Shown here one piece after another: positions 1 to 8,275 of a DNA stretch of 37,766 nucleotides. The DNA is taken from positions 1-37,766 of the forward strand of contig JBAZSP010000010.1 of assembly GCA_041663285.1 (NCBI GenBank). The letters are read 5' to 3'. The stretch is from UBA1435 sp041663285 (GTDB lineage Bacteria > Patescibacteriota > Microgenomatia > UBA12405). The position numbers were made by a program, and so were the translations under genes. Under the pieces are notes generated by a model that did not search any database, was not told where the DNA came from, and saw only the letters and a program-made list of their open reading frames with translations. Position 1 is the stretch's first letter. Every line of letters starts with the position of its first letter.

Positions 1-444
1 CCCCGTTGTCCATGCCCCTGATCTTTCCCCATCACAATTATCATGCCAAGTACCGGAAAGAGAACCGTCGGCCGGATTAATGACAGCATCCACATAACCC
101 CGACAGTCGGGAGTGGGTGGAGCGTAATGATAGTACAACTTAATTGTGTCGCCTGTTAAATAAGACGTATAAGGTGGAACTGTAGTTGCATTCCAAGTAT
201 TTGAACCAGAAGTGGGAGAACCGTTGACATACCCGTTCCAGCCTCCGTAACCTGTCAGTCCCGCTTCGTAAGTCGAAGAAAGGTATTCAGTAATGTGATT
301 GACGTGAGTATAGATTGTGTCATTGTATTCGTGCTGGGCTTCCCAAGTTCCGCTAATATCCCATGCTGGATAGAGAGCTAAGGCCGGCCTGGCAATTAAC
401 GCCAATGCGGCTATGGCCATAAATAAGGAGAGAAATTTTTTCAT
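1..444 (-). CDS. Secreted hypothetical protein, 3' end outside the window
   Basis: The frame is open for 148 codons from an ATG at 442-444 and runs off the window edge, so the C-terminus is missing. The product starts with a clear signal peptide: two lysines, a hydrophobic stretch, then an Ala-Leu-Ala cleavage site near residue 24. The mature part is rich in Tyr, Trp, Gly, Thr and Asn (for example GLTGYGGWNGYVNGSP), as in small extracellular beta-rich proteins, but I recognise no domain. Upstream on the coding strand is a TAAAAA box 6 bases before ATG and no Shine-Dalgarno sequence. It is divergent from the gene at 641. That it is exported is well supported; its function is unknown. Confidence 0.75.
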   Translation of the reverse strand, partial: MKKFLSLFMAIAALALIARPALALYPAWDISGTWEAQHEYNDTIYTHVNHITEYLSSTYEAGLTGYGGWNGYVNGSPTSGSNTWNATTVPPYTSYLTGDTIKLYYHYAPPTPDCRGYVDAVINPADGSLSGTWHDNCDGERSGAWTTG

Positions 445-640
445 AAAGTATTTTTAATCGATAATGGGGAGTCTACCTAATTTATAGGCTTATTTATAGA
501 AATGTCAAGCTAGCTAAATATCTATATTTTACCTATTATAAGGGTTATTATGACCTAGGGTTAAGAAAGGAAGAATTGAGTTCATTAACGAGATTTTGGA
601 AAAGTGTTAAATATATCGGATATAATTTAGTTCAGAAAAT
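445..640. promoter_or_regulatory. Divergent intergenic promoter region
   Basis: This AT-rich gap separates two outward-facing genes. On the plus strand a TATAAT lies at 621-626, 14 bases before the ATG at 641. On the minus strand a TAAAAA box sits 6 bases before the ATG at 444. No other structure was seen. Confidence 0.45.
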
Positions 641-1285
641 ATGAAGACTCTGAAGAAAAGTTACTTTTCGATGATTTTTATGACTGCCGTTTTTGTGGTC
701 ATAATCTTGGTCGGGAGTAAGCTCCCAGAAGAGACAATCAGAGAAACCATTCAGAATGCAGGATCGGGGGGAGTAATACTATTAATTTTCTTCTTTTGGA
801 TAGCTAATGTATTTGCCCCACTAAGCGGGTCCCCGTTTTTGTTTACCGGGTTTTATTCTTATGGCCAAATAGTGGTAGTTTATGCCTTTGTTGCCGCCAT
901 TGTCGCCTCTATCACTAATTATTGGATTGCTAGAATCTGGGGAAGAACGGTGGTAAGAAAACTAGCCGGAGAAGAAGGATTAAATAAAATGGATGGCTTA
1001 ACTGATAACTACGGCTTACGAACTTTATTTATTTTTCGTTTATTTTTGAAAGAGTTTCACGATGTGATTTCTTATGCATTTGGATTAACAAAGCTGGGAT
1101 TTGTCCCCTACTTTGTGGTGTCTACCTTAGGGATGATTCCGGCGACGTTTATTTGATATCTAATTTCCCGACTGATCAATAATGCAGTTGCTTTTACGGT
1201 TATTGGCTGATAGTGGGGGTACTTCCCTAGCGGCATGTCCCATTTGGATGAAGTGGAGAAAGAGGAGAACATAATATTATTATGA
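641..1285 (+). pseudogene. DedA/TVP38-type (VTT domain) membrane protein, interrupted by in-frame stops
   Basis: The first 171 codons give a membrane protein with a hydrophobic N-terminus and a VTT/SNARE-associated-like core (SGSPFLFTGFYSYG, then RLFLKEFHDVISYAFGLTKL). Translation stops at a TGA (1154-1156) inside a transmembrane segment. The same frame then continues as sensible protein (YLISRLINNAVAFTVIG, two stops TGA and TAG at 1208-1213, then WGYFPSGMSHLDEVEKEEN) to a TGA at 1283-1285. That last stop overlaps the ATG of the kinase at 1282 in an ATGA arrangement, so the ancestral gene was about 214 codons and coupled to the next gene. Both TGAs could stand for Trp, but the TAG argues against recoding. 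DedA/TVP38 proteins act in membrane lipid homeostasis; the assignment is by motif only. Confidence 0.6.
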
Positions 1286-1845
1286 AACAGGCTAATAGAA
1301 TTTTTATTTATGGCGTACCCGGAAGCGGCAAAACCACCTTTTCCCGTCATTTAGCCAAACAACTCGGTCTGCCATTAGTTGAGGCTGATTGCTGGCGGAA
1401 GGCGGCTCAAAAAGGAAAAACAAAAAAAGAAAATCCGTTTTTGTTTGCAGGGACGACAGAGGCATGGGAAGAATTTGGGGCGTTATCGGAGATGACTTCC
1501 ATCAAAGGCCTTCGGGCTGTCCGTCGGAGTTTGCACCCATATGTTTTAGGTGAAATGCAAAAGTTAAAGGAGACAGTGATGGAAGCCGCATTCCTTGATC
1601 CAATAAAGCTTAGTAAGGAAGGAACAGTGATACTGCTAACTACCGAAGATGAAAACCGGCACAAAAAACAGTATTTTCGCCATTGGGAGAAAATAATGCA
1701 TCGGGAAAATTTTTTGGCGGCCAGATTTGTACAAAACTATTTGCTGGAAGAGGCAAGGATTCATGGTTTTAAAACCATAGACAATAACGGAGATTTGGGA
1801 ATAATGGGGGAAAAGTTCAGGCTTAGAAATCGGAGCTTATCTTAG
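1282..1845 (+). CDS. P-loop nucleotide kinase-like protein
   Basis: The 187-residue protein opens with beta strand 1 and a Walker A loop, YGVPGSGKTTFSRHLAK (residues 10-26), followed by VEADCWR where adenylate kinase-like enzymes bind substrate. The rest resembles small AAA/adenylate-kinase-type proteins that phosphorylate a small molecule, but no lid or specificity motif lets me name the substrate. The start ATG overlaps the terminal TGA of the damaged membrane gene upstream (ATGA), so the two were probably translated together. A purine-rich GAGGAG lies 15 bases before the ATG, too far to be a good ribosome-binding site. It ends in TAG. The ATPase fold is firm, the substrate unknown. Confidence 0.75.
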   Translation: MKQANRIFIYGVPGSGKTTFSRHLAKQLGLPLVEADCWRKAAQKGKTKKENPFLFAGTTEAWEEFGALSEMTSIKGLRAVRRSLHPYVLGEMQKLKETVMEAAFLDPIKLSKEGTVILLTTEDENRHKKQYFRHWEKIMHRENFLAARFVQNYLLEEARIHGFKTIDNNGDLGIMGEKFRLRNRSLS

Positions 1846-1998
1846 TTAGATTTCAGTTAACGTTTCTGTTTTCAGAGATAAAAAGAACCAGCTTTTTTTA
1901 AATTTTTGGAATATGGCGAAATTAACCAGGGCAAACTCGTTGAAACTGGAAGCTTTTGACCATAAATGGCCATTAAAAAAACCTGGTGACGGACGGGA

Positions 1999-2211
1999 CT
2001 AAGGAGTCGGAGAGCGAGGAGAAAAAAGCTGGAGTAAAAAATAGAAACCAGAAATTCCAACTAGTATATAAACAATACGGGATATGGTTGAGCCAACCCC
2101 AAGCAAGGCAGCCACTAAATCAAAGTTAAAAAGAGCGACCAGCCCCCAGTTAATACCACCTACGGCCAAAAGGATGGCAAGAATTAATTCAAAAGTGTTT
2201 GTGTTTTTCAT
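1999..2211 (-). CDS. DUF378 family small membrane protein
   Basis: The 70-residue product has two transmembrane helices. The first carries the DUF378 signature around residues 8-30 (ILAVGGINWGLVALFNFDL) and the second is at about 41-63 (SRIVYILVGISGFYFLLQLF). DUF378 proteins are widespread two-helix inner membrane proteins of unknown role. The length matches the family. The gene stands alone, with unrelated genes on either side on the plus strand. Its start is the ATG at 2209-2211; no strong Shine-Dalgarno sequence is present. Confidence 0.85.
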   Translation of the reverse strand: MKNTNTFELILAILLAVGGINWGLVALFNFDLVAALLGVGSTISRIVYILVGISGFYFLLQLFSPRSPTP

Positions 2212-2475
2212 ATGAAAAGATTAACAATCCGATTTACGGAAAAAGGTAATAACCAAGCAACAATAAAGTAATTATGAGTAACCGGATTAAACAGTTTTGT
2301 TGGGTAAAAAGTTGGTAGATGAAAATGGCTTATACGAGAGATTGACGGACGAGGAAACAGGGGCAAAAACGTCATGAGGTTTTGGATTTGCAGGTAGTAT
2401 TTCCCGAATTGCGTATTATAGGTTTTGTGGTAAGATAGCGTTGTGTTCTGGGCAATATATTGATTTATATAAATA

Positions 2476-3054
2476 ATGGCAAGAGAGAACGAAAATATTT
2501 TTTTACCTGGTTCGCCTAATTACGGACCTTACGAAGCGTGGGTGAAAAATGGGGGGCTTGAAAGAATCAGGGAGAGAAAGCGACAGAACGCTAGAACAGA
2601 AGGACTTAAAGAGATCAGGCCCCAATTAGATTATTATGAAATTAATGACAGCGGAGGAGAGTCTTTGAGGGCCGGTAGGGCGATTGTGCTACGGAAGCGG
2701 GGAAGGGGAGAAAATTATAGAACGCTTGAGCAAGTGCTAAAATCTTGGGGTTGTCATTTAGTAAGAGAAACAGGATTGATAGCACATGAAGGAGGATGGG
2801 GACATTCCACTACAACAGTTTGGTGTACCAGATGGCTTGATCAGGCCGGGAGGATACAAGCAGTAGATATCGTTGAAAAGACTGAAAAAGTATATACGGG
2901 TGATATATTAAAAGGCCTGGGCTCGATGCACTCTCAGTCCGAGAGCCAATCAAGAACAATTCGGGTGGCCCGTGAGTTAGTTCAAGTTGGACAAAAACTG
3001 GAAATTATATCTACAAAACCTCTGGCCAGAGCGAAAAGAAGACTGTGGGGTTAG
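2476..3054 (+). CDS. Hypothetical basic protein, 192 residues
   Basis: I do not recognise this family. The protein is soluble, without signal peptide or membrane helices, and rich in Arg, Glu and Gly. The N-terminal 60 residues are highly charged (GLERIRERKRQNARTEG); the middle part (RTLEQVLKSWGCHLVRETGLIAHEGGWGHSTTTVWCTRWLDQAGR) looks like a folded mixed alpha/beta domain. The charged C-terminus ends in RAKRRLWG. The ATG directly follows TTATATAAATA, an AT-rich box that could be a -10 element for a leaderless message. It is convergent with the membrane gene ending at 3074. Compositional bias and absence of stops support coding. Confidence 0.65.
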   Translation: MARENENIFLPGSPNYGPYEAWVKNGGLERIRERKRQNARTEGLKEIRPQLDYYEINDSGGESLRAGRAIVLRKRGRGENYRTLEQVLKSWGCHLVRETGLIAHEGGWGHSTTTVWCTRWLDQAGRIQAVDIVEKTEKVYTGDILKGLGSMHSQSESQSRTIRVARELVQVGQKLEIISTKPLARAKRRLWG

Positions 3055-3073
3055 GGTAAATGTTAGAAGGGCT

Positions 3074-3448
3074 TTATTGAAGGTTTGTACTAATCCAATA
3101 ATAAAACGCTCCAATTAAAAATATCACCAGCCCCCAAAACTTTTGTCCGCTTTTAAACCTGACTGCTATTTTGTTGACCCGGTTTGGAAAGGCAATTTTT
3201 TCGACACCTTTTAACAAGGTAGTCCACCCCAAAATGGTAATCGCCAGCCTCCAATCAGCAACCCAAAGGTTATGAAGAGTGACTGTCATTAATCCTAAAA
3301 TAAATGTGATATACCCGGTGGAAACGGTGATAGTTTTATCTTCAGTATATTTTATGACTTTACCTAAAAAATTGACCAGGATGGATCCCGAACCGAGAAT
3401 TAAAAACAAACTTCCCCAAAACCTGGCAAGATATATTGATACTTCCAT
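3074..3448 (-). CDS. Small integral membrane protein, about four helices
   Basis: The 124-residue protein has hydrophobic segments at about 10-30, 45-62, 65-80 and 104-120, and a basic stretch (RVNKIAVRFKSGQK) between the last two that probably faces the cytoplasm. I cannot assign a family. A TATTAT box lies six bases before the ATG with no Shine-Dalgarno sequence, so it probably has its own leaderless promoter although the gene at 3466 lies just upstream on the same strand. Confidence 0.65.
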   Translation of the reverse strand: MEVSIYLARFWGSLFLILGSGSILVNFLGKVIKYTEDKTITVSTGYITFILGLMTVTLHNLWVADWRLAITILGWTTLLKGVEKIAFPNRVNKIAVRFKSGQKFWGLVIFLIGAFYYWISTNLQ

Positions 3449-3454
3449 ATTTAG

Positions 3455-3460
3455 ATAATA
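3455..3460 (-). promoter_or_regulatory. -10 box (TATTAT) of gene 3074-3448
   Basis: TATTAT six bases before ATG at 3448; it lies in the 17-base gap behind the stop of the upstream gene, so the downstream gene has its own start of transcription. Confidence 0.45.
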
Positions 3461-3465
3461 TTTTG

Positions 3466-4149
3466 TTAATTACAGACGAGATTTTTGCGGCAGGTTGACC
3501 TTACATCCTCCGATCCTGCCCCGTCACAGGTTTGGCAAATTTTTTTAAGCTCACCCGCAATCTTTGAATTTATATCAGCGGTTTCTTCAAACTTGAAATC
3601 CGAAGGCACTTCAAAAACGGGATCAACATCGTCCCACTCGGAGCATAAGTGATCACCCGACAAAGGGGTATTACCAAATCTCTGCACCACACCCAGCTTT
3701 GATACATCGACATCAAATTCGAAGTCAGAAAGTGTCATTTTGTCCCCCGGGGGGTTGTCGGGCTTCGGTCCGCCATAGTAAATCGGCGGTTTCCATAAAT
3801 AAAGCTGACCATCAAGATAAAGTATTTGGATCTTAGAAGAATCCTCTTCGGTGGTGGCACCAATACGATAATCAGCCCTGACCTTGTTGCCAGAAATATA
3901 TGTAAAAAGCTCGGTGGTTGATTTGGAGCCGACAACCACACTCTGGCATTTAATAGTTTTTTGGGGGGTTGACTGATCAGTATTAACTAGCTTTGTTTGG
4001 GTTACAGGAGAAATTTGGGAAATATCGGGACGAGAGAGCTTTGTTTGGGTGGGTGATTTGTATACGAAACGGTAGGTGAAAAGTAAAAAGAGGATAAAAA
4101 GCAGAACCAGCCATTTGTTACTATTTTTATTTACTTTGGCCTCTTCCAT
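3466..4149 (-). CDS. Membrane-anchored extracytoplasmic protein, unknown
   Basis: The 227-residue protein has one N-terminal helix (about residues 13-30, WLVLLFILFLLFTYRFVY), then a Thr/Gln/Ser-rich linker and a folded domain outside the cell. The domain holds several cysteines, including CQTC and CRK near the C-terminus, which could form disulfides. The segment KCQSVVVGSKSTTELFTYI...KIQILYLDGQLYLWKP resembles the 'molecule used / ion displayed' beta pattern of lipoprotein-like domains common in Patescibacteria, but I cannot name it. A TACAAT box lies six bases before the start ATG. Function unknown. Confidence 0.65.
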   Translation of the reverse strand: MEEAKVNKNSNKWLVLLFILFLLFTYRFVYKSPTQTKLSRPDISQISPVTQTKLVNTDQSTPQKTIKCQSVVVGSKSTTELFTYISGNKVRADYRIGATTEEDSSKIQILYLDGQLYLWKPPIYYGGPKPDNPPGDKMTLSDFEFDVDVSKLGVVQRFGNTPLSGDHLCSEWDDVDPVFEVPSDFKFEETADINSKIAGELKKICQTCDGAGSEDVRSTCRKNLVCN

Positions 4150-4155
4150 ATGGTT

Positions 4156-4161
4156 ATTGTA
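4156..4161 (-). promoter_or_regulatory. -10 box (TACAAT) of gene 3466-4149
   Basis: TACAAT six bases before ATG at 4149. Confidence 0.45.
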
Positions 4162-4222
4162 CTACTGATAAGGGAGGGGCACAGATTAGGATTCGGCTTT
4201 GGGAGCGAGATTGGAACTTTAG

Positions 4223-4531
4223 CTAAGACTTGATCATCGTCAACATCATCTTGAACGGTTCAATTGCTTTCAGGGCGTGAGTAGCATTTGCCGGCATAAG
4301 CAACATTTCTCCGGCTTTGACTTGATGTTTGGTATCAGAGACAGTTATCTCGGCCAGGCCCTCGGTAATTATCACGAGAGCGTCATAAGGAGCGGTGTGT
4401 TCGCTTAATCCCTGACCTTGATCAAAAGCAAACAGAGTACCAGTCCCGGTGGGCTTATTAATTATTTCTTTACTGACAACTGAACCGGCTTGAAAGTTTA
4501 TTTGTTGATTTATATTTTGGGAAGTATTCAT
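4223..4531 (-). CDS. Single-domain cupin protein
   Basis: The 102-residue protein is a small beta-barrel cupin. Residues 33-60 (AFDQGQGLSEHTAPYDALVIITEGLAEITV) fit cupin motif 1 with its conserved Gly and His, and GEMLLMPANATHALKA (about 73-88) fits motif 2 with the Pro and the metal-binding His. Small cupins bind a metal and either isomerise or sense small molecules; the substrate cannot be told. A perfect TATAAT stands five bases before the ATG, predicting a leaderless message, although an AAAGGA farther upstream could also serve in a longer transcript. Confidence 0.85.
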   Translation of the reverse strand: MNTSQNINQQINFQAGSVVSKEIINKPTGTGTLFAFDQGQGLSEHTAPYDALVIITEGLAEITVSDTKHQVKAGEMLLMPANATHALKAIEPFKMMLTMIKS

Positions 4532-4536
4532 TATTA

Positions 4537-4542
4537 ATTATA
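4537..4542 (-). promoter_or_regulatory. -10 box (TATAAT) of the cupin gene
   Basis: TATAAT five bases before ATG at 4531. Confidence 0.55.
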
Positions 4543-4573
4543 TCCTTTTGCCAACACCGGGCTCGATGGGCAA

Positions 4574-5023
4574 CTATATTTCACCTATTGAGATGTCAAG
4601 AATAGTCACTGGCTGATTATTGACCAAAATTTTATCTTGCTTACGTTTGTTTAGTAAGGCGATACCAAGAGGGCTTTCGCAAGAGATCCAACCGGGCTTG
4701 AGGAACGAATCGTTCTTGCCGACGAGGGTGACCACAAGCTCACGCTGGTCGTCTTCAAAACGAATAGTAATTTTGTGACCAAAAGAAATAGTTTCGACTT
4801 GAGTTGGAGTTTCCTGAATGGTTGATTGTTTTAGATCTGACTTAGCTTGATCTATTTGGGACAATAATACTAAAGCCCGTTCTCCATAAAAAATGTAAGC
4901 AGAATTTTCCTTTAAGTCCCCTTCCGAAGCAGCCTTACTTCGTTCTTCGTAGGTCCGTTGCAGTTCTTTCTGAAGTTCGTCTATTTGGTCTTCTAGCTTT
5001 TTTTTACCTAAACTGGTGATCAT
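4574..5023 (-). CDS. GreA/GreB family transcript cleavage factor
   Basis: The 149-residue protein has the Gre layout: an N-terminal antiparallel coiled coil (residues 1-70) with the loop motif EGDLKENSAY (34-43), where Asp36 and Glu39 match the acidic tip that reaches the RNA polymerase active site and stimulates cleavage of backtracked RNA, then a C-terminal FKBP-like domain (about 77-149) with ESPLGIALLNKRKQDKI. Family members are about 155-160 residues, so this is near full length. Whether it is the main GreA or a paralogue cannot be decided here; the C-terminal half is divergent. Confidence 0.8.
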   Translation of the reverse strand: MITSLGKKKLEDQIDELQKELQRTYEERSKAASEGDLKENSAYIFYGERALVLLSQIDQAKSDLKQSTIQETPTQVETISFGHKITIRFEDDQRELVVTLVGKNDSFLKPGWISCESPLGIALLNKRKQDKILVNNQPVTILDISIGEI

Positions 5024-5328
5024 GAGGCTGTAATGCTAACAGATTTTCCGACTAGGTTCAACAAATCAACAACATAGGAAATTTAATATATTGCCGGTAT
5101 ATATATAAAGTTCAGAATAAGCGACCGGGATGCTCATCAATTATTGGGTGGGTAGGATTTTGGGAAAATGCTGGCTACCTGCAGGGAGGATATCGAAACA
5201 AATAGGTGGATATGGTACTGTTTGGTGAACCTAAGAATGGGGCAATAGATAAATCATTGGCCGTTTTTTGTCAGGCGGGACATGGTCTAAGCAGGAAATT
5301 TAAAATGATTCTATGATAAGTTGTTAAT
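5024..5328. other. Intergenic region, divergent promoters
   Basis: This 305-base gap lies between two outward-facing genes. I see AT-rich promoter-like stretches (TATATATATAA near 5100 and TATGAT about 14 bases before the ATG at 5329) and no convincing hairpin, RNA gene or coding frame. The longest plus-strand frame inside is about 32 codons and has no support. Confidence 0.4.
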
Positions 5329-6669
5329 ATGGATGGTCAAATAAAACCTGATCTACCACCCCAATTTCCGGCTCTGGAAATACCGATGGCGACCGATTTG
5401 GCAAATGGGGAGGTGGGCAAAAAACCACCAAAGAAATTAAGACGATTAGCAGCAATATTAATACTGCTGCTCATGATGGTGGCCGGAACAGATTATTTCA
5501 TTATAAAATCGGGACTAACAAGAAATGTACGAAATTTAATTTTGGATAAACAAGTCAGAAGTCGAATCAGCCAATTAGAAAAGTTATCAAATGAAAAGGA
5601 ATACGGGGAAATATACGAAGAATTCTTTTCACCAAGCCAAAAAGGGGTGTTTGTTTCTTATACTCCGATATATAAAGATATCTATATCCAATCATTGGAT
5701 GATTATTATAGGGACCATAACGTATTTATTGAATTTGATGTTGGGAATATAAGTATTATTGATAATAAGGCTTATGTGACAAGAAGCTTAAAAACGTGCT
5801 ATGACAAAAGCTGCTCACAGTTATTCGCGGATGAGAGGTCAGAGGTTGAATGGTATCTTGAGGACGGTGCCTGGTACACAACCCAAGAGCAACCTCTTTG
5901 TGTTAGAGAAAGCCCATATAACACAAGCACGGGTAAAGAAGGAGTTACTAAAAAGGTAGATCCCGTATCCGGAGTAGAAATTATTTGGAAGATCGAATGT
6001 GGGATGTTTCCGATATATTTTAGCGAACCACCGATAAGCACAGAAGTTGTTGAGATTGCGCCAACCGAGGTGAGCCGAATGGTGACGAGCGTAGAGAGGG
6101 CGATGGATAAGTTGCCAAAAAGTACTGTTAAAAAATATCTTGATAAGATATATTTGCTGGGGTCGTTAAGGAATTTTGGAGTGGGCTACGGTGGGACGAA
6201 TGTCTGGAAAAATATTTATTTAGCAAACGAGGGGTTGGATATGGGCTATACAGATGAATATATCGAACAAATGTTTCATCATGAATTTTCCAGCATATTA
6301 TTGGCCGAAAATGATCCCTATTACAACAGAAGCGAAACAAAATGGGATAACCCAACCTGGAATCTTTTTAATGATCCTGATTTTAGCTATGGCACGGGGG
6401 GCTACAATGAGATCAAAGAAAAGAGTGCCGATCAGGAGTTTGATCAATTTTTTATAGACAAGGGTTTTCTCAATCAGTATTCAACCTCTTCGGCCGAAAA
6501 TGATTTTAATGAAATTGCAATGAACATATTTACTGGTTCTGATGAATTTTGGAAGATTGTGGATACCAATAAAATAATCGGTGATAAGGTTAAATTCTTT
6601 ATAGACTTTTATTATAAAATTGACCCTGTTTTTACTGAAGAATATTTCAGAAGTATGGGAAAATATTAA
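5329..6669 (+). CDS. Membrane-anchored protein with degenerate zincin-like domain
   Basis: The 446-residue protein has a cytoplasmic proline-rich N-terminus, one membrane helix (about 38-58) and a long outer part. Residues 65-230 form a domain with four cysteines. The C-terminal part resembles zincin-like putative metallopeptidases: a long helix with MFHHEFSSILL (316-326), a glycine-rich strand before it (GVGYGGTNVWKNIYL) and a closing helix DFNEIAMNIF. The expected HExxH is HEFSS here: the second metal-binding His is replaced by Ser, so zinc catalysis is doubtful. The family link is an inference from motif order. An unusual -10-like TATGAT lies upstream. It may bind rather than cut its target. 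Confidence 0.65.
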   Translation: MDGQIKPDLPPQFPALEIPMATDLANGEVGKKPPKKLRRLAAILILLLMMVAGTDYFIIKSGLTRNVRNLILDKQVRSRISQLEKLSNEKEYGEIYEEFFSPSQKGVFVSYTPIYKDIYIQSLDDYYRDHNVFIEFDVGNISIIDNKAYVTRSLKTCYDKSCSQLFADERSEVEWYLEDGAWYTTQEQPLCVRESPYNTSTGKEGVTKKVDPVSGVEIIWKIECGMFPIYFSEPPISTEVVEIAPTEVSRMVTSVERAMDKLPKSTVKKYLDKIYLLGSLRNFGVGYGGTNVWKNIYLANEGLDMGYTDEYIEQMFHHEFSSILLAENDPYYNRSETKWDNPTWNLFNDPDFSYGTGGYNEIKEKSADQEFDQFFIDKGFLNQYSTSSAENDFNEIAMNIFTGSDEFWKIVDTNKIIGDKVKFFIDFYYKIDPVFTEEYFRSMGKY

Positions 6670-6747
6670 GATACCGCCTGGGCTTGTGCTCCAATTCATT
6701 TACCGGCTAAAGCCAAGATGAGGCAAATATTTTTGACCTAAATCTTC

Positions 6748-6776
6748 AAGGTCGAAGATAAATAACCCACGACCTT
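6748..6776. terminator. Weak hairpin after the zincin-like gene
   Basis: AAGGTCG and CGACCTT form a 7-bp stem with a 15-base loop. There is no T-run behind it on the plus strand, so termination is only a possibility. Confidence 0.25.
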
Positions 6777-6904
6777 AGGATTGGGGTTTGCCCACCTGTA
6801 AAAACTATCGCTTCACCGATTGCGGGTAGGGTGGGGACCGGTAGAGGGCGTCGCGCAGAGCATTTATCTTCTAGGAGAAGTTTATATTATTTTTAACTTT
6901 TTAT

Positions 6905-6910
6905 TATAAT
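6905..6910 (+). promoter_or_regulatory. -10 box (TATAAT) of the Nudix gene
   Basis: A perfect TATAAT lies seven bases before the ATG at 6918, with no Shine-Dalgarno sequence between. Transcription would start at or next to the start codon. Confidence 0.6.
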
Positions 6911-6917
6911 TAAAATT

Positions 6918-7400
6918 ATGAGTAAATCGTTATTTAGCAAAGTTTCGAATAGGAAAGTCCTTGCTTACGACTTGTTTGGCAACAAGCTTGAAAAGGATCC
7001 GGCTGATTTTAGATTTAGAATTAGCGTTTACGGGGTCTTATTGAACAAAGGTAGGGTTTTGCTTCAACGGCACCCCTTGATTGGTAAGTTTGGCTTACCA
7101 GGTGGAGGAATAGAATTGGGGGAAAGTATTAGGGACAGCTTAGAAAGAGAATATAAAGAAGAAACCGGAATTTTAATAAAAACAATAAAACTTATTGATG
7201 TTACACAAGACTTTTTCACTTATGATGGCAAATGTGCACATTCAATATTGATATTTTATGAGGTGGTAAGAATTGATGGAAAATTAAAGACTAATGACGA
7301 AGATAGTGCAGAGGTTAAATATTTTAGTTTATCTGAGTTGAATGAGAATAATGTTCAAAGGATTTTTTGGCCGATAATCGAAAGGTTGAAACGAGCCTAA
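6918..7400 (+). CDS. Nudix hydrolase
   Basis: The 160-residue protein carries a full Nudix box at residues 63-85 (GGGIELGESIRDSLEREYKE then ETGI), which matches Gx5Ex7REUxEExGU and binds the metal for pyrophosphate cleavage. The preceding beta strands (GVLLNKGRVLLQRHP, GKFGLPGG) match the Nudix fold. The substrate is a nucleoside diphosphate linked to another group, but nothing shows which. It has its own TATAAT seven bases from the ATG. It is one of three Nudix genes in this window. Confidence 0.9.
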   Translation: MSKSLFSKVSNRKVLAYDLFGNKLEKDPADFRFRISVYGVLLNKGRVLLQRHPLIGKFGLPGGGIELGESIRDSLEREYKEETGILIKTIKLIDVTQDFFTYDGKCAHSILIFYEVVRIDGKLKTNDEDSAEVKYFSLSELNENNVQRIFWPIIERLKRA

Positions 7401-7437
7401 AATATTAAAATGGATTATTTCCTGGTATTTCAAAACT

Positions 7438-7486
7438 GCTCCCCCGCGAGGATTTCCCACAGGAGGGCTAGGTACTTCGTACCGTC
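7438..7486. repeat. Dispersed repeat A, copy 1
   Basis: This 49-base stretch matches 31175-31223 with three mismatches. It starts CTCCCCCGCGAGGATTTCCC and ends in the small hairpin GGTACTTCGTACC followed by GTC. The flank (TTTTTAATTAACTC) resembles the sequence after the long palindrome next to copy 2, as if copy 1 had lost an internal piece. Read on the minus strand it translates as DGTKYLALLWEILAGE, but an in-frame TGA follows soon after, so coding here is unlikely. The origin of the repeat is unknown. Confidence 0.7.
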
Positions 7487-7568
7487 TTTTTAATTAACTC
7501 TACGAGATGGAAATAATCAGAAAAATATACTTGGTTGGATAAGGGCCCGGTTATTAGATGGCGATTGT

Positions 7569-7574
7569 TATAAT
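7569..7574 (+). promoter_or_regulatory. -10 box (TATAAT) of the SGNH hydrolase gene
   Basis: A perfect TATAAT stands eight bases before the ATG at 7583 and no Shine-Dalgarno sequence is present, fitting a leaderless message. Confidence 0.6.
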
Positions 7575-7582
7575 CTTGATAT

Positions 7583-8164
7583 ATGGATAGAAGTTATTGT
7601 TTTTTGGGTGACAGTGTAACCCAGGCAGCTTATATCAAAAATGGCTGGGTGAACCAAATTAGAGAATATCTGGAATTAAAATATCAAGATGAATTTGTGA
7701 ATGTTTATAACTTGGGAATTGGTGGTAACACAACAGAGGATTTATTAGACAGAATTGATGAGCTGAAGGCCAGAAACCCAACCCATATAATAATTGTGAT
7801 TGGAGTTAATGATACTCGATACCTCCAGGGACAAGAATTAGAAGCCGATCAAGAGAGACGATTTGTAGATAATATGGAATTAATCATTAAAATATCAAAA
7901 GAATATTCTGGTAACTTACTAATTGTTGGATTGGTTATTGGTGACGATAGTCAGTTACAACCCTTACCTGATGGCGATGGCCATTGCTATAACCAGGAAC
8001 GAGTTGAGCTTTTTAATAGTCGTCTTAAAGAATTGGCGAGTAGACATACTATCCCATTCGTTGATCTTCTCGCTACTCTTCAAGCAAATGATTTCTCCGA
8101 TGGTTTACATCCTAATCAACAAGGCCACAACAAAATATTTGGGGAGATAAGAAGGTTTATTTAA
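7583..8164 (+). CDS. SGNH/GDSL hydrolase
   Basis: The 193-residue protein shows all four SGNH blocks: the nucleophile Ser11 in FLGDSVTQ, Gly in LGIGGNTT (44-51), Asn76 in IGVNDTRY, and Asp173 and His176 in SDGLHPN. Members are esterases, lipases or acyl hydrolases, often acting on acylated sugars or thioesters. There is no signal peptide, so it acts in the cytoplasm. Length fits the single-domain TAP-like group. The substrate cannot be inferred. It has its own TATAAT promoter. Confidence 0.9.
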   Translation: MDRSYCFLGDSVTQAAYIKNGWVNQIREYLELKYQDEFVNVYNLGIGGNTTEDLLDRIDELKARNPTHIIIVIGVNDTRYLQGQELEADQERRFVDNMELIIKISKEYSGNLLIVGLVIGDDSQLQPLPDGDGHCYNQERVELFNSRLKELASRHTIPFVDLLATLQANDFSDGLHPNQQGHNKIFGEIRRFI

Positions 8165-8275
8165 TTTATTGTTTTGCTCGCAGGATGGAACAAACAATTC
8201 TGGAACTATATTGACTTGGTAATTTTCTTGGAAACGGTGCCAATAAAAAAGCTGAACGCCAGCCTACCTTCTTTT

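Noticed and set aside
7438..7486. CRISPR repeat or insertion sequence end
   Set aside because: Only two copies 23.7 kb apart, no spacers, and no transposase or target duplication next to either.
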